In this document: positions 20,550-28,781 of the stretch, in pieces
How positions within the stretch are numbered: the first letter of the stretch is position 1
Layout: each line of letters starts with the position of its first letter
Source: Sphingobacteriales bacterium
GTDB taxonomy: Bacteria > Bacteroidota > Bacteroidia > Sphingobacteriales > Sphingobacteriaceae
NCBI GenBank assembly: GCA_004293485.1
Contig: RDYW01000045.1
Location: forward strand, 1-64,000
Direction: 5' to 3'
Length of the DNA stretch: 64,000 nt
Made by a program: the position numbers and the translations under genes
The notes under the pieces: generated by a model
Database searches by the model: none
What the model saw: the letters and a program-made list of their open reading frames with translations, nothing else
What the model was told of the DNA's origin: nothing

Positions 20550-21908
20550 ATGAACAATCAAAAAATACCAGTAACCGTATTAACTGGCTTTTTAGGCTCG
20601 GGTAAAACCACCCTATTAAACCGCATATTATCCGAAAACCACGGCAAAAAAATTGCTGTAATAGAAAACGAATTTGGCGAAATTGGTGTAGATAACGAAT
20701 TAGTTATTGGTGCCGATGAAGAGATTTTTGAAATGAACAATGGCTGCATTTGCTGTACCGTAAGAGGCGATTTAATTAGGATTTTAACCCAACTTACTCG
20801 CCGTAAAGATAGGTTAGACCATATCATTATCGAAACAACAGGTATGGCTAACCCATCGCCTGTGGCACAAACTTTTTGGGTTGATGAAGAAATGCAAGAA
20901 CAGTTTAAGCTAGATGCCATTGTAACTATTGTTGATGCTAAACACGTTTGGCTACATATTGATGACAGCGAAGAATGTAAAGAACAAATAGCCTTTGCCG
21001 ATGTAATTTTACTCAACAAAACCGATTTAGTTTCTACCGAAGAGTTAGGATTGCTTAAAACACGCACAAAGCGGATGAACAGTCAAGCAAAAATACATAC
21101 TACGGTAAATGCCGAAATTAACCTTAACCATATTTTAAATATAAACGCTTTTGATTTAGAGGCTAAAGTTGAAATAACCCCCAGTTTTTTAGAAGAAGAG
21201 TATCCTTACGAATGGAGCGGTTTTTACGCATTAGAAAAAGCAAATTATACCTTAACATTTGATGAAGGCCCAGATTTAGCAATGGATTTGTTGGTGCTGC
21301 CTATGCCCGATATTTCGAATGAAAGCCAGTTAAAAGCTTCTAAAAAAGCAATATTTATGTTTTCGGAACGCGATGATGTGCATATTGCAAACGTCAAAAA
21401 TAGTAGTATTAGCCTATTACAAAAAAATCAAATTGATTTGGTTAACCCACAACAAAGCTATCAACTTAATATAGAAAAAACGGGTTTTTACGGTTTATTT
21501 ACCCAACACGGACCCGATGAGTTTAATATGAAATTTGCGTTAAATAACTCGCAAATTAACCCAATAGCGCAACAGGAACATAACCACAGCCACCAACACG
21601 ATAATACAGTAGTATCGGTAGGTATTGAGGAGGAAAGAATGCTGGATATTAATAAAGTAGATACGTGGATTTCGATGTTGCTACAATACAAAGGCGTAGA
21701 TATTTACAGAATGAAGGGTATTTTAAATATCAAAAACAACCCAAACCGTTTTGTTTTTCAAGGGGTACATATGCTGTTTGATGCCATTGAAGATAGGCCT
21801 TGGCGAGCAGATGAAATTCGTAGAAACCAAATGATTTTTATAGGTAAAAACTTAGATAGAAACGAAATTGTTACAGGTTTTGAACTTTGCATAGCTAAAA
21901 ATCAATAA
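20550..21908 (+). CDS. COG0523 (CobW/ZigA-type) GTPase, His-rich loop
   Basis: GFLGSGKTTLLNRIL, NNGCICCTVRGDL (CxCC), NKTD, QQEHNHSHQHDN. Confidence 0.95.
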   Translation: MNNQKIPVTVLTGFLGSGKTTLLNRILSENHGKKIAVIENEFGEIGVDNELVIGADEEIFEMNNGCICCTVRGDLIRILTQLTRRKDRLDHIIIETTGMANPSPVAQTFWVDEEMQEQFKLDAIVTIVDAKHVWLHIDDSEECKEQIAFADVILLNKTDLVSTEELGLLKTRTKRMNSQAKIHTTVNAEINLNHILNINAFDLEAKVEITPSFLEEEYPYEWSGFYALEKANYTLTFDEGPDLAMDLLVLPMPDISNESQLKASKKAIFMFSERDDVHIANVKNSSISLLQKNQIDLVNPQQSYQLNIEKTGFYGLFTQHGPDEFNMKFALNNSQINPIAQQEHNHSHQHDNTVVSVGIEEERMLDINKVDTWISMLLQYKGVDIYRMKGILNIKNNPNRFVFQGVHMLFDAIEDRPWRADEIRRNQMIFIGKNLDRNEIVTGFELCIAKNQ

Positions 21909-21912
21909 AATT

Positions 21913-22961
21913 ATGAAGCAGCAAGAACCCTATTTTATTCCGTTGCCATCTAACACCGAGTTAATTAGCCTACAAATTGAATTAGATGAATATATTACTG
22001 CAATAGCTTGGTTAAATAATAAAAACTTAGCCGTGGGTACGGCAGCAGGTACTTTATATTTTTTAGATATTGAAACCGTAAAAGTTTTACATAAAATAAA
22101 AGCACATAATGGTTCTGTACAATCTATAAGTACCAATAATCAAAACTTAATTGTAACTGGGGGCAAGATGGGTTAGCAAAAATATTTGAATGGGGCATCA
22201 CAAACCCAATTGCTCAATTAAAAATGAACGCCGATTGGATAGAAAAAGTACTTTACAGCCCTAATGGTTTATGGCTTTTGGTAGTTGCGGGCAATCAATT
22301 TAGCCTATTTAAAGCTGATGGAAGCTTAGTTTATAATTCAATAACTCACGAAAGTACCATTTCTGATATTTGCTGGCGAGCCGATAGCCAACAATTTAGC
22401 TCGGCTTGTTATAGTGCCGTTAGGTTTTTTAATGTATATAGTGCCATTGAAATTGATACACTTTTGTGGAAAAACTCTATGCTATCAATTTCTTGGAGTC
22501 CAAATTTTAAGTTTTTATGTTCGGGTACGCAAGATTCGAGAATACACTTTTGGCAATTGCCTTACAAAAAGGGTAACGATTTTGAGATGAGCGGCTACCG
22601 TGGCAAAGTGCGTAATTTAAGTTGGGATAGCGAATCTAATTTTATGGCCAGTAATTGCTGGAACGAAGTTATAGTTTGGCCCTTTCATAAAGGGAAAGCC
22701 CCAAAAGGCAAAAAACCAATTATTCTGTCACACTCAACAGAAAGGGTAACCACTTTAAATTTTCAAAACTTTAGTACTGTTTTAGCCGTGGGTAATAAAG
22801 CTGGGATGGTTTGTTTTTACGACCCAACCACAGGCGATGATTATTTAGCCGCTGTACAACTTAATGGCGAAATTACCAGTTTATATTGGGCACCTAACGA
22901 TACTTATTTATCCGTAGGTACAGCAAATGGTTTTTTGTATATTGTTAAGGATTTAAGCTAG
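21913..22961 (+). pseudogene. WD40 repeat protein interrupted by a -1 frameshift in a G tract
   Basis: ORFs 21913-22176 and 22224-22961 join as ...IVTGGQDGLAKIFEWG... if one G is added to GGGGG at 22159-22163. Confidence 0.85.
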
Positions 22962-23023
22962 TTGTACTTTAAATCAATAGCTTGTTAATCAAACTACAGG
23001 GCAATAAAAAAAAATACGCCGAT

Positions 23024-23431
23024 ATGAACAATTTTGAAACCATACACCTCGAAGAATCAACTGAGTTATTACTTCAATTTAATAAACCTAATGGCCTTTT
23101 ACCTGTAATAGTTCAAGAATATAGTACAAATGAAATTCTAATGCAAGGTTATGTAAATCAACAAGCACTAACAAAAACTATCCAAATTGGTAAAGCTGTT
23201 TTTTACAGTACATCTCGCAAAAAATTATGGTTTAAAGGCGAAACATCGGGCAACACCTTAACCATAAACGAGATATTGATAGACTGCGACCAAGATGCAC
23301 TAATTTATAAAGTAACCTTAGATAATGGCGGCAGTTGCCACACTTTTTTAAGCAATGGCCAAAACAGAAAAGGGTGTTTTTACCGCAGGTTAGATACTAA
23401 GTTTATGCAATTAACAATGATTGCCGAATAA
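23024..23431 (+). CDS. hisI: Phosphoribosyl-AMP cyclohydrolase (HisI) domain protein, stand-alone
   Basis: GLLPVIVQEYSTNEILMQGYVN, FYSTSRKKLWFKGETSGN, IDCDQDALIYKV, CHT...GCFYR. Confidence 0.92.
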   Translation: MNNFETIHLEESTELLLQFNKPNGLLPVIVQEYSTNEILMQGYVNQQALTKTIQIGKAVFYSTSRKKLWFKGETSGNTLTINEILIDCDQDALIYKVTLDNGGSCHTFLSNGQNRKGCFYRRLDTKFMQLTMIAE

Positions 23432-23473
23432 ATTTTTATTTGCAAAGGCAAAAAATTAAAAATCAACTACTAA

Positions 23474-24490
23474 ATGAGTACAAAAAATATAACCTTAATA
23501 ACTGGTTTTTTGGGTGCTGGTAAAACTACTCTACTAAATAGCATTATAGCACAAAAAAAACAAACCCGTTTTGCCATTATAGAAAACGAAATTGGCGAAC
23601 AAAGTATTGATGCAGAATTAATTATAAAAGGCAATGATGATATTGTTGAATTAAATAACGGTTGCTTATGCTGCACCCTAAATGATAATTTGTACGATAT
23701 TATTAACAATTTATGGAAACGCAATAACGAGTGGGACGAAGTAATTATTGAAGCTACTGGCATTGCCAACCCAGCTAATATTGCACATCCTTTTTTAGTT
23801 AACCCTCTTATAAAAAAAACTTTTACATTAAGCCGTGTAATATGCGTGGTTGATGCCGAACTTATTGAAAACCAATTAAAAAACACCGAGGAAGCCATAT
23901 TACAAATAGCTTTTAGCGATATTATTTTGTTAAACAAAACCCAAAATGTAACACCACATTATGCAAAAACTTTACAAAATATTTTAACTCAAATTAACCC
24001 TTTTACAACAGTTGTAATTGCTGATAACCAAAACTTTAAAATTGATGAATTGTACCAGCATCAGCGTTCGTCTGATTTTAAAACTAACCCAAAAACTTTT
24101 ACTACCCATACAAGTATGCTATCTTTATCGAGCCTTAGCCCACAAAAAAATAATATAGTAGCACCACAAAACTCACACGTAAAACACCAACATAGTAATA
24201 TTGAAACTATTTTAATTACTTTCCCTGACGAGATAGATGTTGAAAGCTTACAACACCGCCTTTTTGTTTTTTTAATGATACAAGCCAAAGATGTTTACCG
24301 TATAAAAGCTGTTATAAACAGTTGCGCCGATAACCACAAGGTAATTTTACAAAGCGTAGGTAAAAGTGTAGCCTTAACCAATGGGCAACTTTGGGGCGTT
24401 GAAAAAAGAATGAATAAAATTGTAATTATTGGTAAAAATATAAAAATGTTAAGCCTCGAAAAACTTTTTAAAGAACATATTGCTGCCTAA
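23474..24490 (+). CDS. COG0523 GTPase (second copy)
   Basis: GFLGAGKTTLLNSI, NNGCLCCTLNDNL, NKT, HVKHQHSN. Confidence 0.94.
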   Translation: MSTKNITLITGFLGAGKTTLLNSIIAQKKQTRFAIIENEIGEQSIDAELIIKGNDDIVELNNGCLCCTLNDNLYDIINNLWKRNNEWDEVIIEATGIANPANIAHPFLVNPLIKKTFTLSRVICVVDAELIENQLKNTEEAILQIAFSDIILLNKTQNVTPHYAKTLQNILTQINPFTTVVIADNQNFKIDELYQHQRSSDFKTNPKTFTTHTSMLSLSSLSPQKNNIVAPQNSHVKHQHSNIETILITFPDEIDVESLQHRLFVFLMIQAKDVYRIKAVINSCADNHKVILQSVGKSVALTNGQLWGVEKRMNKIVIIGKNIKMLSLEKLFKEHIAA

Positions 24491-24500
24491 ATACCCCCCA

Positions 24501-25340
24501 ATGAACTTTTTACAAATTACTTGGAACCCAAATCCCAATTTAATTGATTTTGGGTTTATAGTCATAAAATACTATTCGGTGTGTTTTATGTTGGCTTTTG
24601 CGGCAAGCTATGTAGTTGTAAAACAAAATACCGAATATAAAACAAACCCATTATTATTAGATAGTTTAACCATTTATGTTTTTTTAGGCACATTGTTAGG
24701 GGCTAGGTTAGGGCATTGTTTATTTTACGATTTCGATTATTTTAGCCAACACCCACTAGAAATTTTATTGCCTGTAACTTTCGAACCCGAATTTAAATTT
24801 ACAGGCTTTAGTGGTTTGGCCAGCCACGGTGGCGGTACAGGCATATTAATTAGCCTTTTATTGTTTAGCAAAAAACACAAAATTAAACCTTGGGTATTAA
24901 TAGATCAGATTGCATTAGTAGTGCCTTTGGCTGGTTTTTTTATCAGAATGGGTAACCTAATGAATTCCGAAATTATAGGTAAACCAACCAATGTAAGTTG
25001 GGCTTTTGTATTTGTAAATGAAGATTATTTACCCCGCCACCCAGCACAGTTGTACGAAGCCATCGCTTATTTATTAATTTTTGTTTTGCTTTACTATGCC
25101 ATAAAAAAATGGCCTAAACCAGCTGGTTTTTATTTTGGTTTGTGCATTACGCTTATTTTTATAGTTCGTTTTTTTGTGGAATTTATAAAAGAAAACCAAG
25201 CTGATTTTGAAAGTACAATGCCCATAAATATGGGTCAAATTTTAAGCTTCCCTTTTATTGTTGTAGGTGTGGTAATTATGTGCCTTAAATTTTATCCCAA
25301 AAATAATTCTCAAAATGAATATGAAAATCCAAAAAATTAA
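24501..25340 (+). CDS. lgt: Prolipoprotein diacylglyceryl transferase
   Basis: ASHGGGTGI, FIRMGNLMNSEIIGKPT, PRHPAQLYEA. Confidence 0.93.
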   Translation: MNFLQITWNPNPNLIDFGFIVIKYYSVCFMLAFAASYVVVKQNTEYKTNPLLLDSLTIYVFLGTLLGARLGHCLFYDFDYFSQHPLEILLPVTFEPEFKFTGFSGLASHGGGTGILISLLLFSKKHKIKPWVLIDQIALVVPLAGFFIRMGNLMNSEIIGKPTNVSWAFVFVNEDYLPRHPAQLYEAIAYLLIFVLLYYAIKKWPKPAGFYFGLCITLIFIVRFFVEFIKENQADFESTMPINMGQILSFPFIVVGVVIMCLKFYPKNNSQNEYENPKN

Positions 25341-25722
25341 TTTGCAGCTAGATGGTATAGGTATGCTTGCATCAACGCTTTGTGCCATACACTGCGTTTT
25401 TGTACCTTTGCTTTTAAGCACATTACCGCTTTGGGGAATTGGTTTTTTGGCCAACCAATGGGTAGAGGTTGTAATGATAATAGTTTCTTTGTTTTTAGGC
25501 TCGGTATCGTTAGGTGCAAATTTTTTTAACCATCGTAAAATACTGCCTTTACTAATTTTGTTGATTGGATTTGGATTAATTGCCCTAGGTGATTTTTGCG
25601 GTAACGATAATTTAGAACCTATATTTGTACCTTTAGGCGGTTTTACAATTTCTATTTCACATCTAATAAACTGGCGTTATGTGCGTTTATTAAACCAAAA
25701 ACATTTACATAAAACACTATAA
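25315..25722 (+). CDS. MerC-domain membrane protein
   Basis: LDGIGMLASTLCAIHCVFVPLLLSTLP and a four-TM layout typical of MerC-like proteins. Confidence 0.8.
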   Translation: MNMKIQKINLQLDGIGMLASTLCAIHCVFVPLLLSTLPLWGIGFLANQWVEVVMIIVSLFLGSVSLGANFFNHRKILPLLILLIGFGLIALGDFCGNDNLEPIFVPLGGFTISISHLINWRYVRLLNQKHLHKTL

Positions 25723-25741
25723 AACCAATATATTTACGGCT

Positions 25742-26368
25742 ATGGTAAAAGTTAATTCTCTTTCGCATAGTTTTGGCAACAATACCCATTTATCTTTCCC
25801 CGATTGGGAGATTAAATCTGGAGAGCAATATTTGTTTTTAGGCAATTCGGGCAGTGGTAAAACTACTTTAATTCATATTTTAACAGGCTTGTTAAATCCC
25901 CAAAAGGGGAAAATATGGATAAACAATACTGATATTTACGCCTTAACCCCATCAAAATTAGATAGTTTTAGAGGCAAAAACATTGGATTAATATTTCAGC
26001 AAGCACACCTTATAAAAAGTTTAAACGTTTTTCAAAATTTAAGCATAGCCCAAAGTTTTGCTGGCTTAAAGCCCGATAAACAGCGTATTAACCAAGTATT
26101 AGATGTGTTACAAATACTATCTAAAGCCAACAATTACCCGCACCAGCTTAGCCAAGGGCAAGCACAAAGGGTGGCCATTGCAAGGGCGGTAATAAATAAA
26201 CCTGCATTGTTAGTTGCGGATGAGCCTACATCCAGCCTCGATGATGAAAATGCGGAAATTGTGCTGCAACTATTAAAAAATTTATCACAAGCCAATGGTT
26301 CCACTTTAATTATTGCCACCCACGATGCTAGGTTAAAACCATCTTTTACTAACCAATACGTACTATAA
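25742..26368 (+). CDS. ABC transporter ATP-binding protein (LolD/MacB type)
   Basis: Walker A GNSGSGKTT, LSQGQAQRVAIARA, LVADEPTSSLD. Confidence 0.95.
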   Translation: MVKVNSLSHSFGNNTHLSFPDWEIKSGEQYLFLGNSGSGKTTLIHILTGLLNPQKGKIWINNTDIYALTPSKLDSFRGKNIGLIFQQAHLIKSLNVFQNLSIAQSFAGLKPDKQRINQVLDVLQILSKANNYPHQLSQGQAQRVAIARAVINKPALLVADEPTSSLDDENAEIVLQLLKNLSQANGSTLIIATHDARLKPSFTNQYVL

Positions 26369-27574
26369 ATGAATGTTATAAGTATAAGTTTTAAAAGTTT
26401 AATGGCCAATAAGTTATCGGCTTTTTTAAATATCTTGTTAATAGCATTTGGGGTAAGTATATTAACCATTTTGCTGTTGGTAAGCAACCAAATACAAAAT
26501 AAGTTAGAAAACAACGCCCGTGGAATTGATGCCGTGGTAGGTGCAAAAGGCAGTCCGTTACAATTAATTTTAAGCAGCATTTATTATATTGATTTCCCCA
26601 CGGGCAATATACCCTTAAAAGCTGCCAACGAATTGGCCAAAAACCGAATGGTAAAACTTGCAGTGCCACTTGCCTTGGGCGATAATTTTAACGGTTACCG
26701 CATTGCTGGTACCAATAGCAGTTTTATAAAATTATACAATTTAAAACTGGCCGATGGTAAATTTTGGGATAAAGATTTTGAGGTTACGCTTGGCGCAGAT
26801 GTTGCCAAAACACAAAAACTAAAAATTGGAGATATATTTTTTGGCGCACACGGCCTAGCCGATAATAGCGATATGCACAAAAGCCACGCCTACAAAGTGG
26901 CAGGTATTTTAACCCCTAATGCCAATGTAACCGACCAATTGGTAATTACAAATATAGCCAGCGTATGGAAAATGCATCAACACGAAGACGAACACGAAGC
27001 CGAAAACCCGCTGCCCCAAAGCCCGCAGCCCGAGGCAGAAATAACCTCCTTACTTATCAAATACAAATCGCCCATATCGGTTATACTATTTCCTAAATTG
27101 GTAAACGAAACTACAAACCTACAGGCCGCATCGCCAGCCATAGAAAGTACCCGTTTGTTTTCTTTAATAGGCGTGGGAGTAGATACACTGCAATATTTTG
27201 CGATTTTGATTATGGTAATTTCGGTGGTAAGTGTTTTTATAAGTTTGTTTAACTCGCTAAAACAGCGCAAATACGATTTAGCCATTATGCGTACAATGGG
27301 TGCATCAAAAACTAAAATTTTTTTAATAGTAATTTTAGAAGGCTTTTTTTTATCGCTTTTAGGTACGTTATTAGGTTGGTTTTTGGGGCATTTGGTTTTG
27401 CAGTATTTGGGCAGTTTGCAAGATGCTGGGCAATCAAAACTAACAGGTTTTATATTTTTAACACAAGAGTTTTATTTGATTTTGGTGGGATTGTGTACTG
27501 GAATTTTTGCCGCCACACTACCAGCTATCGCAGCGTATAGGGTTAATATCTCTAAAATATTGAGTACCAACTAA
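26369..27574 (+). CDS. FtsX-type ABC permease with acidic/His-rich loop
   Basis: N-terminal TM, large extracytoplasmic domain, three C-terminal TMs; MHQHEDEHEAENP loop; starts one base after the ATPase stop. Confidence 0.92.
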   Translation: MNVISISFKSLMANKLSAFLNILLIAFGVSILTILLLVSNQIQNKLENNARGIDAVVGAKGSPLQLILSSIYYIDFPTGNIPLKAANELAKNRMVKLAVPLALGDNFNGYRIAGTNSSFIKLYNLKLADGKFWDKDFEVTLGADVAKTQKLKIGDIFFGAHGLADNSDMHKSHAYKVAGILTPNANVTDQLVITNIASVWKMHQHEDEHEAENPLPQSPQPEAEITSLLIKYKSPISVILFPKLVNETTNLQAASPAIESTRLFSLIGVGVDTLQYFAILIMVISVVSVFISLFNSLKQRKYDLAIMRTMGASKTKIFLIVILEGFFLSLLGTLLGWFLGHLVLQYLGSLQDAGQSKLTGFIFLTQEFYLILVGLCTGIFAATLPAIAAYRVNISKILSTN

Positions 27575-27606
27575 ATTTTAGCTGCTACATTTTACGATAA
27601 TAGTTT

Positions 27607-27638
27607 AAAAAAAAACTGCTTTTAAAGCGGTTTTTTTT
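27607..27638. terminator. Bidirectional terminator
   Basis: AAAAAAAAACTGCTtttaaAGCGGTTTTTTTT. Confidence 0.8.
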
Positions 27639-28125
27639 ATTTCAACTTATCTTCTACTTTAATTTTATTGTCTTGCTGCAGTATTATTTTATGGTCGGTT
27701 TCTATTTTTTTATGGTCGGCCATAAGCATTTCATCATCTTCAAGCATTTTTTTATGTTCGGCGATAATTTCTTCATCGGGTGTGTTACCGTCGGCGTGTT
27801 TTTTCTCTAGCAATTCGTGTGCTGCTATTAAAGCCGAATGTTTTTCGATTAACAAAGTATGTGATTGCAATATTTTTTCGTGTACCGCTTCTATTTTATT
27901 ATGCGCACTCGTATCGGCCTCTTCTAAAGCATTGTGTTTTGTAATAAAAGCTGCGTGTTCAGCTTCCATTGCTGTATGTGCATCTTCCAATATTTTATGG
28001 TCGGTTTCAATTTTTGCATGCTCGGCATTCAATTCTTTTTCTAGTGCTGCATTTTTTTGGTTGCAAGCTGCAAAAAATAATGAGGTTGTTAACCCAAGTG
28101 CTATAATTAGTGTTTTAGTTTTCAT
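27637..28125 (-). CDS. Lipoprotein with heptad-phased histidines
   Basis: Lipobox LFFAAC; 14 His with spacings 7,7,7,7,11,7,7,7,7,7,14,14,7. Confidence 0.85.
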   Translation of the reverse strand: MKTKTLIIALGLTTSLFFAACNQKNAALEKELNAEHAKIETDHKILEDAHTAMEAEHAAFITKHNALEEADTSAHNKIEAVHEKILQSHTLLIEKHSALIAAHELLEKKHADGNTPDEEIIAEHKKMLEDDEMLMADHKKIETDHKIILQQDNKIKVEDKLK

Positions 28126-28137
28126 AATTTTTTTTAA

Positions 28138-28145
28138 CAAATTTA
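28138..28145 (-). promoter_or_regulatory. Predicted -7 element of the His-rich lipoprotein gene
   Basis: TAAATTTG on the minus strand, 18-21 nt from TTG triplets in CAACATTGTTG. Confidence 0.5.
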
Positions 28146-28163
28146 GGTAAAAAAACTTAAACG

Positions 28164-28174
28164 CAACAATGTTG
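28164..28174. promoter_or_regulatory. Zur-like half-size palindrome
   Basis: CAACAATGTTG between divergent genes. Confidence 0.5.
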
Positions 28175-28194
28175 AATTATATTTTACAAAATGT

Positions 28195-28202
28195 TATGTT
28201 TG
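28195..28202 (+). promoter_or_regulatory. Predicted -7 element of the 28236 gene
   Basis: TATGTTTG, N20 from TTG at 28172-28174. Confidence 0.5.
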
Positions 28203-28217
28203 CAACATTGTAGCATT
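28199..28217. promoter_or_regulatory. Zur-like operator, imperfect
   Basis: TTTGCAACATTGTAGCATT aligns with TTTGCAACATAGTTGCAAA. Confidence 0.6.
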
Positions 28218-28235
28218 AACTTAAATATATTAAAA

Positions 28236-28442
28236 ATGATACCACAAACATTTGAACAATGGGCAAATTGCATCGCTAACGATTGTAAAATAAAACTTAC
28301 ACAAGAATTTGCCCAACAACGTTTAGCTGTATATGAAAACAAACAATCCAAAGAAACTCAAAACTTTATTACACTATACGGCTCGCAACATTTAGTAAAT
28401 GTTGTTTTATGGTTAAACCAAATTAACAATAGTTTTAATTAA
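28236..28442 (+). CDS. Small hypothetical protein
   Basis: ATG at 28236; MIPQTFEQWANCIANDCKIKLTQEFAQQRLAVYENK; downstream of Zur-like boxes. Confidence 0.65.
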   Translation: MIPQTFEQWANCIANDCKIKLTQEFAQQRLAVYENKQSKETQNFITLYGSQHLVNVVLWLNQINNSFN

Positions 28443-28512
28443 TTAATAACCTGAATTCGATTTTATATTTTTTTTCAAAATACATTAAATCAAGAGTTTA
28501 TCACGATTTTAG

Positions 28513-28653
28513 AGCGTTAACGATTGAGGCGGCTCGCCTGCTGGCCGGCAGGCATCCTTTTTATCAATTGCCCCCGACTTTAGTCGGGGATGCAATTGAT
28601 AAAAGATACTTGCCTGCTTGGCAAGTAGGCAGCCGAAAGCGTGTTAAAACGCC
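28513..28653. repeat. Nested imperfect palindromic element (MITE/REPIN-like)
   Basis: Core CCCCGACTTTAGTCGGGG inside TTTTATCAATTGC...GCAATTGATAAAA inside GGCTCGCCTGCTGGCCGGCAGGC...GCCTGCTTGGCAAGTAGGCAGCC. Confidence 0.7.
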
Positions 28654-28723
28654 CAAATTATTGCTAAACTGTAACTCCGAGTTTTTATTAATCGAACTCA
28701 GGTTAATAAGTAATTCAAACAAT

Positions 28724-28742
28724 AATGCAATATAGTTGCATT
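28724..28742. promoter_or_regulatory. Zur-like operator, perfect inverted repeat
   Basis: AATGCAA-TATAG-TTGCATT, overlapping TTG-N19-TATCTTTA upstream of the third COG0523 gene. Confidence 0.7.
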
Positions 28743-28781
28743 TAAAAATCATTAAGTTATCTTTACCACAAAAATTAAACT

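Noticed and set aside
20558-21067. Minus-strand ORFs 20558-21067, 23470-23937 and 29168-29578
   Set aside because: Shadow frames opposite the COG0523 GTPase genes; recurrence reflects similar parent sequences.
27668-28150. 160-aa plus-strand Ser/Cys-rich ORF
   Set aside because: Antisense to the His-comb lipoprotein; Ser/Cys bias is the complement of the repetitive His/Glu/Lys codons.
28564-28752. 62-aa minus-strand ORF
   Set aside because: Runs through the palindromic repeat and the Zur-like box; no coding character.
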